Assembly: GCF_001261915.1 (NCBI RefSeq)
Contig: NZ_CVRT01000117.1
Span: 62,001-126,000, forward strand
Direction: 5' to 3'
DNA from: Halorubrum sp. SD626R
GTDB taxonomy: Archaea > Halobacteriota > Halobacteria > Halobacteriales > Haloferacaceae
Length of the DNA stretch: 64,000 nt
The notes beneath the pieces were generated by a model. That model saw nothing but the letters and a program-made list of their open reading frames with translations. It was not told the origin of the DNA and did not search any database. Positions 35,024-43,051 of the stretch are shown here, one piece after another. Position 1 is the first letter of the stretch. The number at the start of each line of letters is the position of its first letter. Both the position numbers and the translations under genes were made by a program.

Positions 35024-35188
35024 GATTTCAATGGTGTCGGGGTTGTCGCACTCTACGAGGATTGGGTACCGCTCGCCATTACGATCGGGTATGTTGTCTC
35101 CAACACAGGGTTTTCGTGCCCTTCGAGTGGTTCACGGTCTACAATCACCCAGCAGCGATGGCTAACCCAGTCGTATGGGCTGGGTGTC
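35024..35188 (+). pseudogene. Remnant of a multi-TM sensor module (YNHPAA type)
   Basis: In one frame GVVALYEDWVPLAITIGYVV, then after a one-base shift near 35115 WFTVYNHPAAMANPVVWAG. ALYxxWxPL ... VYNHPAAxxNPxxWA is the pattern of the six-helix input module of certain chemotaxis transducers and kinases. Only about 50 codons remain, frameshifted, tail to tail with the Htr gene. Confidence 0.5.
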
Positions 35189-36760
35189 TTAGCCGTTCCG
35201 GACGGACTCAGATCCTCCGTCACCTGCCAGCTGTGCAACCGATTGAGTCGCCGAAGTGTGCTTTGCCGTGTCACCGTCGCTAATTAGCTGTTGGGTCGCT
35301 GCCGCGATAGCATCGACTTGCTCGGTCTGTGACCGCGTTGCGAGAGCCATTTCGTCGATACCGTCCGCCATCGCTTCTAATTCCCCGACCAGATCATTGA
35401 TCGAACTAGCAATCTGTTCTGCTGTCTCGGCCTGAGTATCAGTCGTGTCGGACACCTCTTCGAAGTTGTGGCTGGTCTCTTGAACTGCCGAAACAATCTC
35501 ATCGAGGTCCGACCCGGTTTGCTCTACAGCAGCGATTCCGGTATCGACTCTTGACATTGCTGTCCGCAGCCCCTCGGCTGCGTCGACGGTCTCTGTTTGA
35601 ACCTCGTCAACTAACGATTCAATCTCATCCACACTTTCCTTTGACTCGACAGCTAGCGACTTGACTTCGTCAGCAACGACGGCGAAACCATCGCCACTCG
35701 TTCCACCACCGTCGGCTCTGGCAGCTTCGATACTTGCGTTCAGTGCAAGGATTCTGGTTTGCTCTGCAATATCGTCGATTAGATCGGTCACGTCAGCAAC
35801 CTGCTTAACACCTTCCTCAACGCGGTCCATCTTCGAGGAAGCGTCCGCCACTGCGCTTTCAATTGCCTCCATCGCTTCGAGTGCTTCCGAGGACGACTCC
35901 CGACCACGTTTGGCCCGCTCTTCGGCTGATTCACTCGCGCGCGTGACTTCTGTCGTCGTTGATGCGACTTCCTCAACAGTGGCACTGAGTTCTCCAACCT
36001 CTCTTGACGTCCGCTCCATGGCCGACTGCTGCTCAGTGACAATCTTGTTCAAACTTGCCGCCTGATCCGCGATATCCTGGGTGGATTCTGAGAGTTCGCA
36101 GATTGGCGCTTCAACGTCGGTTTCAACTTCACTCATCAGTTGCCGCTGCTCTCGTCGTGCGGTCTCTAGTTCGCCGATCATCTCGTTGAACGCCGTCGCG
36201 ATCTCAGCCATCGCGTCGCTCCGGCCAGGTGGATCGTATCGCTGATCGAGGTCACCGTCTGCGGCTGCACCCATCACCTGACTGAACTTCATCGCTTCTG
36301 ACTGAAGGTGTTCGTTAAATTCCGTCGCATCCTGTTTCGTCGACTCGACTTCAGCCTTCGCCCGTTCAACCTCGGATAGTTGCGTCTGGATGTCGGTCCG
36401 CATCTCGTCGATTGCGTCGTACAGCTCCCCAATTTCGTCGGTACGGTCGGTCTCTAAGCTGACATCGAACTCCCCGTCACCGATTCGCTCAGCTCGATTA
36501 CTGAGTTTATTGAGGGCTGTTGCGACGTTCCCACCCAACACAGCGCCAATGACACCAAGATTGACGATGAAGACAATCGCCAACGCAACAATAACTCCAA
36601 TTGCTCGGTTCATCACCAAATCAGGTGGAGCAGCGAGGAGATACAGCGTGAATCCAAGCATGAATACGAGTGTTGTGACTAGTGCGAACCCGACAACCAC
36701 CCCTACTTGTGCGCTGTAACTCTGTCTGAACCGTGCTATAGAACCGTATTCGGTACTCAT
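35189..36760 (-). CDS. Htr-type methyl-accepting transducer, partner of the lysine-less opsin
   Basis: 523 residues. Two membrane helices (about 21-45 and 51-74) are separated by only about six residues, so there is no extracellular ligand domain. They are followed by a HAMP domain (about 75-125), a second HAMP-like segment (about 150-205), and a long coiled-coil signalling domain whose hairpin tip reads IAEQTRILALNASIEAARA (about 340), then methylation-type Glu/Gln-rich helices. This is the architecture of haloarchaeal sensory-rhodopsin transducers (HtrI/HtrII), which read a membrane partner rather than a soluble ligand. Its ATG overlaps the opsin stop by 4 bp. It should feed CheW/CheA; no che genes are in the window. 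Confidence 0.92.
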   Translation of the reverse strand: MSTEYGSIARFRQSYSAQVGVVVGFALVTTLVFMLGFTLYLLAAPPDLVMNRAIGVIVALAIVFIVNLGVIGAVLGGNVATALNKLSNRAERIGDGEFDVSLETDRTDEIGELYDAIDEMRTDIQTQLSEVERAKAEVESTKQDATEFNEHLQSEAMKFSQVMGAAADGDLDQRYDPPGRSDAMAEIATAFNEMIGELETARREQRQLMSEVETDVEAPICELSESTQDIADQAASLNKIVTEQQSAMERTSREVGELSATVEEVASTTTEVTRASESAEERAKRGRESSSEALEAMEAIESAVADASSKMDRVEEGVKQVADVTDLIDDIAEQTRILALNASIEAARADGGGTSGDGFAVVADEVKSLAVESKESVDEIESLVDEVQTETVDAAEGLRTAMSRVDTGIAAVEQTGSDLDEIVSAVQETSHNFEEVSDTTDTQAETAEQIASSINDLVGELEAMADGIDEMALATRSQTEQVDAIAAATQQLISDGDTAKHTSATQSVAQLAGDGGSESVRNG

Positions 36761-37515
36761 TCTTGTACCCCCGCTTGTGACCCCGCGTGGTCGGTCATCT
36801 GTTCCGTATTCTTCAGATCGGTTCCTTCAGTACCAGATCCGGGTATCTGATCAAACACAACCGAGTTGCTGTACACGATACTGATGAAGGCACCAACGAG
36901 AAGTAGTTCTACGTACATGATTGTCACCCAATCGGTGAACACTGTTGTCAGTCCGAGTGTGCTGGGGTGAACGACGACTGTCGCGACCTGACCGAACCAC
37001 CCGAGTAGCATGATATGCTTGAGCTTGTTGAGTACGGTCAGTCGACGCTCTGACTGCTTTTTTGCCGTCGCTACCACCGGCCCGTACAGAATGTACCCCC
37101 CGGCAACCAGCAGCAACGGACTAATGAGTACGACGTGCTGCGGGACAAACGCCGTTTTCCATGCTAGGAATGTCATCCACAACTGGCCCGCTATCGTTAC
37201 AAACAGCGCTAATGAAAGCTGCCGCTTGGCGCCTGAGATAGCCGAAACAACGTAGACAATCCCCGCCCACATGAGAGTGTACCCAATAAACCGTGAGAGT
37301 TCCATCAACAACAGCGGGAGTCCGGTCTGTTCGAAGAAGAACTGAATCGTTGTCATGCCGACGTATGCGAGAAACATCCCTGCCGCAGAGAGCGTCGTTG
37401 CCGTACCGTACCGACGGACAGCCTTATCGAGCTGACGCTCCGCTCGGAACGACAAAACGGTCAGCACCGCTAGTATACACATTGCGATCGCCGAAAAGTA
37501 TACTAGCTGGACCAT
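36757..37515 (-). CDS. Type 1 opsin homologue lacking the retinal-binding lysine
   Basis: 252 residues with seven membrane helices. It aligns by eye with sensory rhodopsin II: RRYGTATTLSAAG and AYVGM (helix B); SRFIGYTLMWAGIVYVVSAISG (helix C, Arg75 kept, but the counterion Asp replaced by Gly78); GGYILYGPVVATAKKQSERR (helix E); LLGWFGQVATVVVHP (helix F, Trp173 kept); and TDWVTIMYVELLLVGAF (helix G). In helix G the Schiff-base Lys position is Val207, Glu203 replaces the conserved Asp, and no other Lys lies in the helix. Covalent retinal binding in the usual place is therefore impossible. It overlaps and precedes an Htr gene. A tail of 30 polar residues follows helix G. Function: probably a non-photochemical or differently liganded receptor (inference). 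Confidence 0.85.
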   Translation of the reverse strand: MVQLVYFSAIAMCILAVLTVLSFRAERQLDKAVRRYGTATTLSAAGMFLAYVGMTTIQFFFEQTGLPLLLMELSRFIGYTLMWAGIVYVVSAISGAKRQLSLALFVTIAGQLWMTFLAWKTAFVPQHVVLISPLLLVAGGYILYGPVVATAKKQSERRLTVLNKLKHIMLLGWFGQVATVVVHPSTLGLTTVFTDWVTIMYVELLLVGAFISIVYSNSVVFDQIPGSGTEGTDLKNTEQMTDHAGSQAGVQE

Positions 37516-37769
37516 TAGTTTTGCCCGATATTATAGGCCAAGTCGCCCATGAAGTTTGAGTCTGAGTTGTTTTCAATCGCGTTAATCCGTGGTAATCTAC
37601 TATTTTGACCCATTTTATGACGTTTGCAATAATTCGGATATTATCGGTATACTTGATACTCTTGGCTCAGTTATCGAGTTTGATATATATACTACCGTTC
37701 TGACTACCAACCTATTATAACCAATCTTAGGGACTTTCTAGATCTGAACAGGTGAATCACTACTAACGG
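37516..37769. other. AT-rich control region upstream of the opsin-transducer operon
   Basis: About 250 bases, the most AT-rich in the window, with several TATA-like runs. No gene. It must hold the opsin-htr promoter, and it borders the insertion-sequence remnant on its right. Confidence 0.5.
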
Positions 37770-37867
37770 GTTTGTCTGAACACGGTGTCTCAGCTCACTC
37801 GATTGAAGATAGTCTCAACACACACGAAATGAGACACCGTGCTGTTACCCGTAGTGTTCAGATAAGC
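37770..37867. mobile_element. Nested inverted repeats at the IS6-type element end
   Basis: CACGGTGTCTCA (37781-37792) and TGAGACACCGTG (37830-37841) are perfect 12-bp inverse complements. GTTTGTCTGAACAC (37770-37783), directly joined to the first, is matched 12 of 14 by GTGTTCAGATAAGC (37854-37867). The right arms are split by 12 bases. It lies at the 3' end of the transposase remnant and marks one or two overlapping element ends. Confidence 0.55.
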
Positions 37868-38315
37868 TGATTCCATGCGAAAGCGAATGGTCTGAGCCAC
37901 TCGTCAGCAGTTTCTGCTTTGGCGTTGCTAAAACAGTTTGAGAAACTGGTAGTTCTGCGTTTATCTCACGAAAGACACGTTCGACGCTGTTCCGATTTCC
38001 ATGTCGTTCGTACCTGAAGTCGAGGTCATATCTGCGACAGGCTCGCTGAAGTGAAGCTGATCCATCTACGAGGACTGTTGCGTCATCTATGTCGTGTTTG
38101 CCACGGAGATCAGCGAAAAACCGATCTGCGACAGCGTTATTCGTCGCTGGCTCAAACTGTGTATGGAGCAGATCGTTCGTTTCCGGATCGACAGCAGCGT
38201 ACAGCCAATATTGTTCATCGTCAAGCCGAGTCACAGTCTCATCAACCGCAACGTGATTCGCCCTCCGACCGGGTTCCGGCTGTAGATCGGCTTTGTGAAC
38301 CCAGTTGTGAACGCT
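37858..38315 (-). pseudogene. IS6-type transposase, 5' truncated and frameshifted
   Basis: The minus strand encodes SVHNWVHKADLQP, HVAVDETVTRLDDEQYWLYAAVDPETNDLL, VLVDGSASLQRACRR and YERHGNRNSVERVFREI, the DDE core of haloarchaeal IS6-family transposases. After FREI one base is missing in an A run near 37968. In the shifted frame the normal end RRTTSFSNCFSNAKAETADE ... FAFAWNQLI follows, with TGA at 37858-37860. The first ~80 codons are absent: the sequence changes abruptly at about 38315 to an unrelated gene fragment. Not active. Confidence 0.85.
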
Positions 38316-38768
38316 ACATGTTCGCCCGATTGACTTCGAGATCATCGAATGCGTCTTTGAGTTGGTCGAACGGCGGGCTAACCTCGACGAGTTCGTCGTC
38401 GGCCTCATCCAACAGCGTCATCACGTCGGAATCCTCGTTGAGCGTCTCGCCCTCATCGGGCTCGTAGTGCTCGTGAACCTCTTCACGACCGAGAATCTGC
38501 GCACGGCGCTCTGCCTCGGCTTTCTTTTCTGTGGTCGCCGTTTCGAGCCGCGCGACGCCCAATCATGAGATCTCCACGCCGTCCCCAGCGAGTCCGCGCT
38601 CCATCAGCTGCTAATCCGGAGTGGCGTAGGTCCATCCGGAGCCGACCTCCTCCGCGGTGCGGGCGAGCTAAGGTCGTATTCATAATTCCAATCCGCCTTT
38701 GTCTCCCAGTTCGAAACGACCACCCCGCCGCTGACGTTCGGCACCCAGGACGCGAACTCGGTGTTCAT
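38314..38768 (-). pseudogene. Degraded accessory gene cut by the IS remnant
   Basis: From an ATG at 38768 the frame reads MNTEFASWVPNVSGGVVVSN and NWNYEYDL-like sequence, shifts, continues ARTAEEVGSGWTYATPD, passes stops (TAG, then TGA near 38565), and resumes as LGVARLETATTEKKAEAERR, HYEPDEGETLNEDSD and PPFDQLKDAFDDLEVNRANM. One frameshift and two stops lie within about 150 codons, and the 3' end is lost at the transposase junction. I do not recognise the product; the charged helical sequence resembles haloarchaeal plasmid proteins. Confidence 0.6.
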
Positions 38769-38922
38769 AGTAGCTCCCCGTTTGTATCGAATTAATCGAG
38801 GTCACTACGGCGAGCGCTGTCAGAGTTCCGCAAAAGCGGCTAACGTTGTGTCTGGACCCGGTTGCCAGCAGGAGTTGCGGGGGACTCAGTTTTATGACTG
38901 GAACTCGTATCGTTGATATCAA

Positions 38923-39243
38923 ATGGGGCAACAAACGCTCGGCGGCGACGACCTCACGCCCTTGCGTGAGACATATCTCCACCGGGTCACCGAAGCACTC
39001 CCGAAACAGGCAGCAGAAGCCGGCGACTGGCCGATCCAGCGGGACCATTGTTTTGCCCGTGTCGTGTTAGACGTTCTGTTTGGAGGGGCTTGGTACGACC
39101 ACGTTGACGGGACTCCCGCGTACGAGCAGTTATCGACCGATGAATTACGGGAGGCAATCGCAATCGCTGACCACATGCTCGAAGAAGGTAAACCCGCCGT
39201 GGAAGCGCTAAATCGGCAGTCGCTCAAGTGGCGGGACAACTGA
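38923..39243 (+). CDS. Conserved haloarchaeal hypothetical protein
   Basis: 106 residues, soluble and acidic, with QRDHCFARVVLDVLFGGAWYDHV in the middle and a helical C-terminus. GC-rich coding pattern and intact frame. I believe it is a common haloarchaeal protein, but I cannot name a function. It converges on the DUF4864 gene. Confidence 0.75.
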   Translation: MGQQTLGGDDLTPLRETYLHRVTEALPKQAAEAGDWPIQRDHCFARVVLDVLFGGAWYDHVDGTPAYEQLSTDELREAIAIADHMLEEGKPAVEALNRQSLKWRDN

Positions 39244-39278
39244 CCCGGCCACGAGCGACGATCGATCAATTACTTTCG

Positions 39279-39680
39279 CTACTCATGAATGACGCTATCG
39301 GTCAACCAGTGTTCGTCGAGTTCACCACGTCGGCGTTGGGACAATTCGAAGACATATGTGACTGTACGGCCGTCGGGGCCGGTCAGCGTGACACGCTGTG
39401 TCGCGTCGTCGCCGTCGTGCTCAATCGGTCCCGTCGTCGCCTCAACGTGGTCGATCATCGGAGCGTACCGCGGATTGTGTACCATCCGCCGGAACCGGTC
39501 GAACGGGCCCGTCGCCCGTCTGTTCGCCGGCGATGCGAAGTTGTATGCGACGGCAATGCCGGCGTCCTCAAAGGGATCGTCGTTGGTCGCTAATGCCTCA
39601 AGCTGAATCGAGACCACGCGCTCGGGATCGTACGTCGGGTCTGGCATTGGAAGCTCCGCTATCGGGTACTGTTCAGCCAT
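39279..39680 (-). CDS. DUF4864 domain protein
   Basis: 133 residues. VVSIQLEALATNDDPFEDAGIAVAYNFASPANRRATGPFDRFRRMV is the DUF4864 core (a cystatin/NTF2-like small fold), followed by YAPMIDHVEA and a beta-rich end. No signal peptide here, although many bacterial members are exported. Function unknown. Confidence 0.85.
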   Translation of the reverse strand: MAEQYPIAELPMPDPTYDPERVVSIQLEALATNDDPFEDAGIAVAYNFASPANRRATGPFDRFRRMVHNPRYAPMIDHVEATTGPIEHDGDDATQRVTLTGPDGRTVTYVFELSQRRRGELDEHWLTDSVIHE

Positions 39681-39824
39681 TAGATAATATACGTAAGGCA
39701 GCGAGCAATATTAAGGGTCCGCTGAGACGGACTTTGCGCCAGGTGTTGTTCTCGATACGAAGGCCGATTGGTCGCGGTCGTGACCTACCTCGTCTCGGTC
39801 CCACCGCCCGTCCGAGCCGGTGGG

Positions 39825-40187
39825 TCAAAACCACTGTTTCGGTTCAGGAACAATGTCCATAGTGATCCCGACGGGCAGTGCGAAGTACCCAGCGAGACCC
39901 CCGAGTGTCGCCGCATGGGGTGCGCCGCTGCGACGGTCAGCCGACAGGGTTGCGGCGAGAAGTGCGACAGGCGAGCCAAAGCGAATCACTGGACGCCGCC
40001 AGAAGCGAGCCATGCGTTCCGGCCACCGTGCGAACGCGGCCTCGACGAGCACCGCGATGACCGCACCACCGAGAAACGGGACCGGGCGAAGCATTAATCG
40101 TGGAGATAACCCGTCTCGCTACCCGATGAGCAAGACGACAAGTCCGACGAACATGGCCGAAGCGGCATCGCTGCGTCTTGTTGACAC
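39825..40187 (-). pseudogene. Small membrane protein, family B copy 2, with in-frame amber stop
   Basis: Reading from a GTG at 40187 gives VSTRRSDAASAMFVGLVVLLIG, then TAG at 40119-40121, then RDGLSPRLMLRPVPFLGGAV and on to the C-terminus DIVPEPKQWF. The intact paralogue at 23424-23795 reads through the same place (VAGRRRGLAPSELLHPIPFVGGAV). So a single codon breaks an otherwise complete gene. An ATG at 40094 could restart an 89-residue version lacking the first helix. Confidence 0.8.
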
Positions 40188-40303
40188 AGTCTGCAATCTA
40201 TCGCCCGGCTGAAACCGATGTCGGTCGCGATGGACCTGATCGGCGCCGCACACGGTAACCGCTGGTCCAGATGTCAAAAGCTACAGCGAGTCCGCAGCCG
40301 TGG

Positions 40304-40627
40304 CTACCGCAGATCGTCTCCGTCGACAGCTTTGAGGACGTGACCGAGTTCTCGACTGACTGCGTCTACGGCGGCATCGAGTGAATCGAATGTGTCGCTT
40401 CCAGCATTACTACAGCCGCGCTTACGGACGAGTCGGACGGCTGCGTCGCTCAGGATATCGGGACGAACTGCGATCTTCGCCGCAGTACAGGGACTTTCCT
40501 CGTCTGGAAGTCGGTACTCGACGATCCCGCCGGGCTCTTCGTTTCGTCTCCAGTTGCCCGGCGCTGCTGGAAGCCTGTCGATCAATACCTTTGGATTCGT
40601 CGCTGTTGTGACGCTAATGGTCGACAT
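40304..40627 (-). CDS. Conserved small protein, family A copy 2
   Basis: 107 residues from the ATG at 40627 (a GTG-type start at 40651 adds 8 residues). Strongly similar to the protein at 19751-20083 over its whole length, with the same fixed points GGIVEYRLP, SPCTAAK and LVRKRGC. Next to the broken family B gene, as copy 1 is near the intact one. Unknown function. Confidence 0.8.
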   Translation of the reverse strand: MSTISVTTATNPKVLIDRLPAAPGNWRRNEEPGGIVEYRLPDEESPCTAAKIAVRPDILSDAAVRLVRKRGCSNAGSDTFDSLDAAVDAVSRELGHVLKAVDGDDLR

Positions 40628-40651
40628 ACAACCTGTTAGGTCGTCACGCAC

Positions 40652-41008
40652 AAACCGGTGTCGGCGTCGCTCAGCCGGGGATCCGATTTACCGGCAAGGC
40701 GTCACAGCCGGCTCACGGAATTCGCACACGCTAGCTTGAGGTTACCGACGAAGCCGTCGCTAATGGGTATCGAGTCGAGGGCTTGACGGCGAGATCAGGT
40801 CGGCTGCTTTTCTGGCGGCACCGTTGAAAAACGACGAGGACGGACGTGACGACGCGTGCTATCGACGAGCCACCGAGATGCTCGTTATTCAAAATCGACA
40901 AATCTCGTCTGTCCGGTAGTCTGCACGTTTTTGCCCTCGTCACACTCATCATCTTCTTTGCTATCTCGCCGTTGACCCGACACCGCTACCCGGTCGTCCG
41001 GCGACGCG
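40652..41008. other. Gene-poor stretch
   Basis: About 355 bases. One short + frame (about 40826-40923, LKNDEDGRDDACYRRATEM ... SSVR and TAG) has coding-like composition and could be a gene remnant, but it matches nothing I know. Otherwise nothing. Confidence 0.35.
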
Positions 41009-41278
41009 GTGACTGACGATGCGCTTCCAGACCACCTCTCGTCGGAATTCATCGCCGAAATCTCGCGGCACGACGCTAACAAGGTTTATTACGTGGCTAT
41101 GCGCGGACCTCCGGTGGTCGGGAGGGTCGTCCGAGAAAAGACGTCGGGTCGGTCGAGCGTGGTCATCCAGTCGAACAGACAGACTGGGAGCGGCCCCGCC
41201 TGCAGGGTGTATCGGCACGACGAGGTCACTGGCCAGTATCAAAAAGTCTCAGAGATCAATAGTCGCCCGGACCAGTAA
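41009..41278 (+). CDS. Hypothetical small protein
   Basis: 89 residues, mildly basic in the middle, with HDANKVYYVAMRGPPVVGRVVREKTSG. No family recognised. The frame is intact, but a similar-length antisense frame exists, so support is moderate. Confidence 0.4.
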   Translation: MTDDALPDHLSSEFIAEISRHDANKVYYVAMRGPPVVGRVVREKTSGRSSVVIQSNRQTGSGPACRVYRHDEVTGQYQKVSEINSRPDQ

Positions 41279-41376
41279 GTCGTTCAGCCGCACGTAGCCG
41301 CGTTACGAGTGGGTTTCAACGACGATTCATGATACATATGCAGTCGATGATCGTCGCCAGCAACGAAGGGTCTCGG

Positions 41377-42261
41377 TCAGCCGTTCGCGAACGCTTGTTG
41401 AACCGCCGTTTCAACAGACGTTTGCTCGATAGGAACAATCGACTGGAGGTTCCGCTCGGAGTCGACAGTGACGGGGTTACGCATGCTCTCGACCAAAGGC
41501 CGAGCGCTGGCGTACTGGACGTCTGTCGTCAGTCGGAGCCAGTGTGAGGATAGCGCCGGCGACATCACCAGCACCGGCACAATCTGTACTCGTTTGCCCT
41601 TCTGTTCCGCGGTCAGTTTCAGTAGGCTCTCGCAAGACCAGACGTTCGGCGCGCCGATATCGTAGATCCCCCCTCGGGTCTCCTTGGCATCGAGCAGCTC
41701 GACGAGATACGCGACCGCGTCCGAGATGCTGATTGGCTGGCACGGGGTCCGAACCCACTGTGGGACTGTCATCACGGGCAACCGGTCGGTGAGGTCATCG
41801 ACGATACGGAAGCTTGCGCTGTCGGCGCCGATGATAATCGCCGCTCGGAGAACGGTTAAATCGAAGCTCTCCCCTTCGAGAACGGACTCGGCTTCCCGGC
41901 GCGAAGCGAGGTGTGGAGACAGGTTGCGTTCGTCGCCGCTGATACCACTTAGATAGATCACCCTGTCAACGCCGGCGGCCGACGCCAGCTTTCGGAACCG
42001 ACGGGCGTATGTCCGGTCCAGTTCGGCGAAGTTCTCGGCCGTCAGCGAGTGGATCTGGTAGTACGCGACGTCGATGTCTTCGCAGAGCCCCTCGACCGAC
42101 ATCGGGTCTTCGAGGTCGCCCTCGAACATCTCGACGCCGTCCGGGAACCCCGCTCGGCTCGCGCTCCTGGAGAACGCGACCACGTCGTGGCCGGCCGAGT
42201 GTAGCGCCTCGGTGAGGCGACTACCGACGAAACCGGTCGCGCCAACGATGAGAACACGCAT
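41377..42261 (-). CDS. NAD(P)-binding NmrA/epimerase-like protein
   Basis: 294 residues from the ATG at 42261 (MRVLIVGATGFVGSRLTEAL), the atypical SDR cofactor motif GATGFVG. Then VAYYQIHSL, VDRVIYLSGISGD and LRAAIIIGADSASF follow the NmrA/complex-I-39-kDa/YbjT pattern; Tyr-x3-Lys is absent, as is usual in that group. The frame continues open upstream for 650 bases, but that part is antisense-like noise. Probably an NAD(P)-dependent sugar, quinone or redox-sensing protein. Confidence 0.88.
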   Translation of the reverse strand: MRVLIVGATGFVGSRLTEALHSAGHDVVAFSRSASRAGFPDGVEMFEGDLEDPMSVEGLCEDIDVAYYQIHSLTAENFAELDRTYARRFRKLASAAGVDRVIYLSGISGDERNLSPHLASRREAESVLEGESFDLTVLRAAIIIGADSASFRIVDDLTDRLPVMTVPQWVRTPCQPISISDAVAYLVELLDAKETRGGIYDIGAPNVWSCESLLKLTAEQKGKRVQIVPVLVMSPALSSHWLRLTTDVQYASARPLVESMRNPVTVDSERNLQSIVPIEQTSVETAVQQAFANG

Positions 42262-42702
42262 TACCGTGGCTACGGGTCCTAAGAGCAAGGGTACTGGGCC
42301 GGTGGACGAGTCGGGGACCTCCGACGACACCGGATATCTGAGAGCGTAGGACACGCACCGCGGGTCGTCGCTACCGGTAACGTCCTTCGCAGTGGCGGTC
42401 GCCACGACCGCGTCTCCGGTCGCGACGGTCGGCGCGCCCGGACTAACGCTCGCCAGTGCGGCGTGCGTCACCGGGAGCGCCGCGCTTGAGGCCACCTCGC
42501 CGACGAGTTCGGGGGGTTCGCCGGGCCCGTGGAGACGCCGCAGAGGATCCGACGCCGCCAAAGTCACGCGCACCGCGGCACCTGGCTGAACGCGGGCCGG
42601 ATCTCGGCCCTGAGCAGCGGGCGGTAGACGCGGTGGTGAGCGCCTGAGACACACCTTCGGCCGATCATTTATTGCTCCGCAGCTGCTATGGCATATCGTA
42701 CC
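42262..42702. other. GC-rich stretch without a recognisable gene
   Basis: About 440 bases. Several frames are open because of the high GC, none with a recognisable product or a normal start. An AT-rich dip (ATCATTTATTG, 42664-42674) about 30-40 bp before 42703 may be a promoter for the small gene that follows. Confidence 0.45.
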
Positions 42703-42840
42703 ATGTGTCACGGTCACACCCCCGCTGAGTGGTCCACGGAAGACGAAGAGGAGACTGGAGACGTTAGCGAGCACCCGTCGCTCTCTGAGACGGAACCGGC
42801 CGAAGACGTGGAGATACTCACCGACGGCGGAGACGAGTAG
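42703..42840 (+). CDS. Very small acidic protein
   Basis: 45 residues beginning MCHGHTPAEWSTEDEEETGD and ending ILTDGGDE. One Cys and two His in the first five residues and strong acidity after them are typical of tiny haloarchaeal proteins. A TATA-like TTTATTG lies about 33 bp upstream. Unknown function; a metal-binding N-terminus (Cys2, His3, His5) is conceivable. Confidence 0.55.
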   Translation: MCHGHTPAEWSTEDEEETGDVSEHPSLSETEPAEDVEILTDGGDE

Positions 42841-43051
42841 CCGGCCCGGTGAGCGGCGAGGCGCAGGCGAGACCCTGTTTCCATCCGGCGAGCCAGTCAC
42901 GATCTGACGCTCCAACCCCGGGCGACCAGATCAGGTCATTGTTGGTGATACCGACGACACATCGGGGAGCGCTGAGGGAGACCGGCTGGTGACTTACCGC
43001 ACCGACGATCGGTTACCTTCTCGGAGTCGCAGGCGCCCGAAGGATTCAGGC

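Noticed and set aside
36757-37515. Calling the seven-helix protein a functional sensory rhodopsin
   Set aside because: The retinal lysine is absent (Val207) and the counterion is lost; it can only be called an opsin homologue.
37845-38408. Intact 187-residue transposase
   Set aside because: The end after FREI is out of frame; the shifted frame restores the family C-terminus, and the N-terminus is missing.
40961-41242. 93-codon minus frame opposite the 89-residue hypothetical gene
   Set aside because: Composition is less typical than the + frame and it has no recognisable domain; at most one of the two is real.
42262-42915. 5' extension of the NAD(P)-binding protein to 512 residues
   Set aside because: The GATGFVG motif must be N-terminal; the extension is Arg/Pro/Ser-rich with no fold and overlaps a better small + gene.
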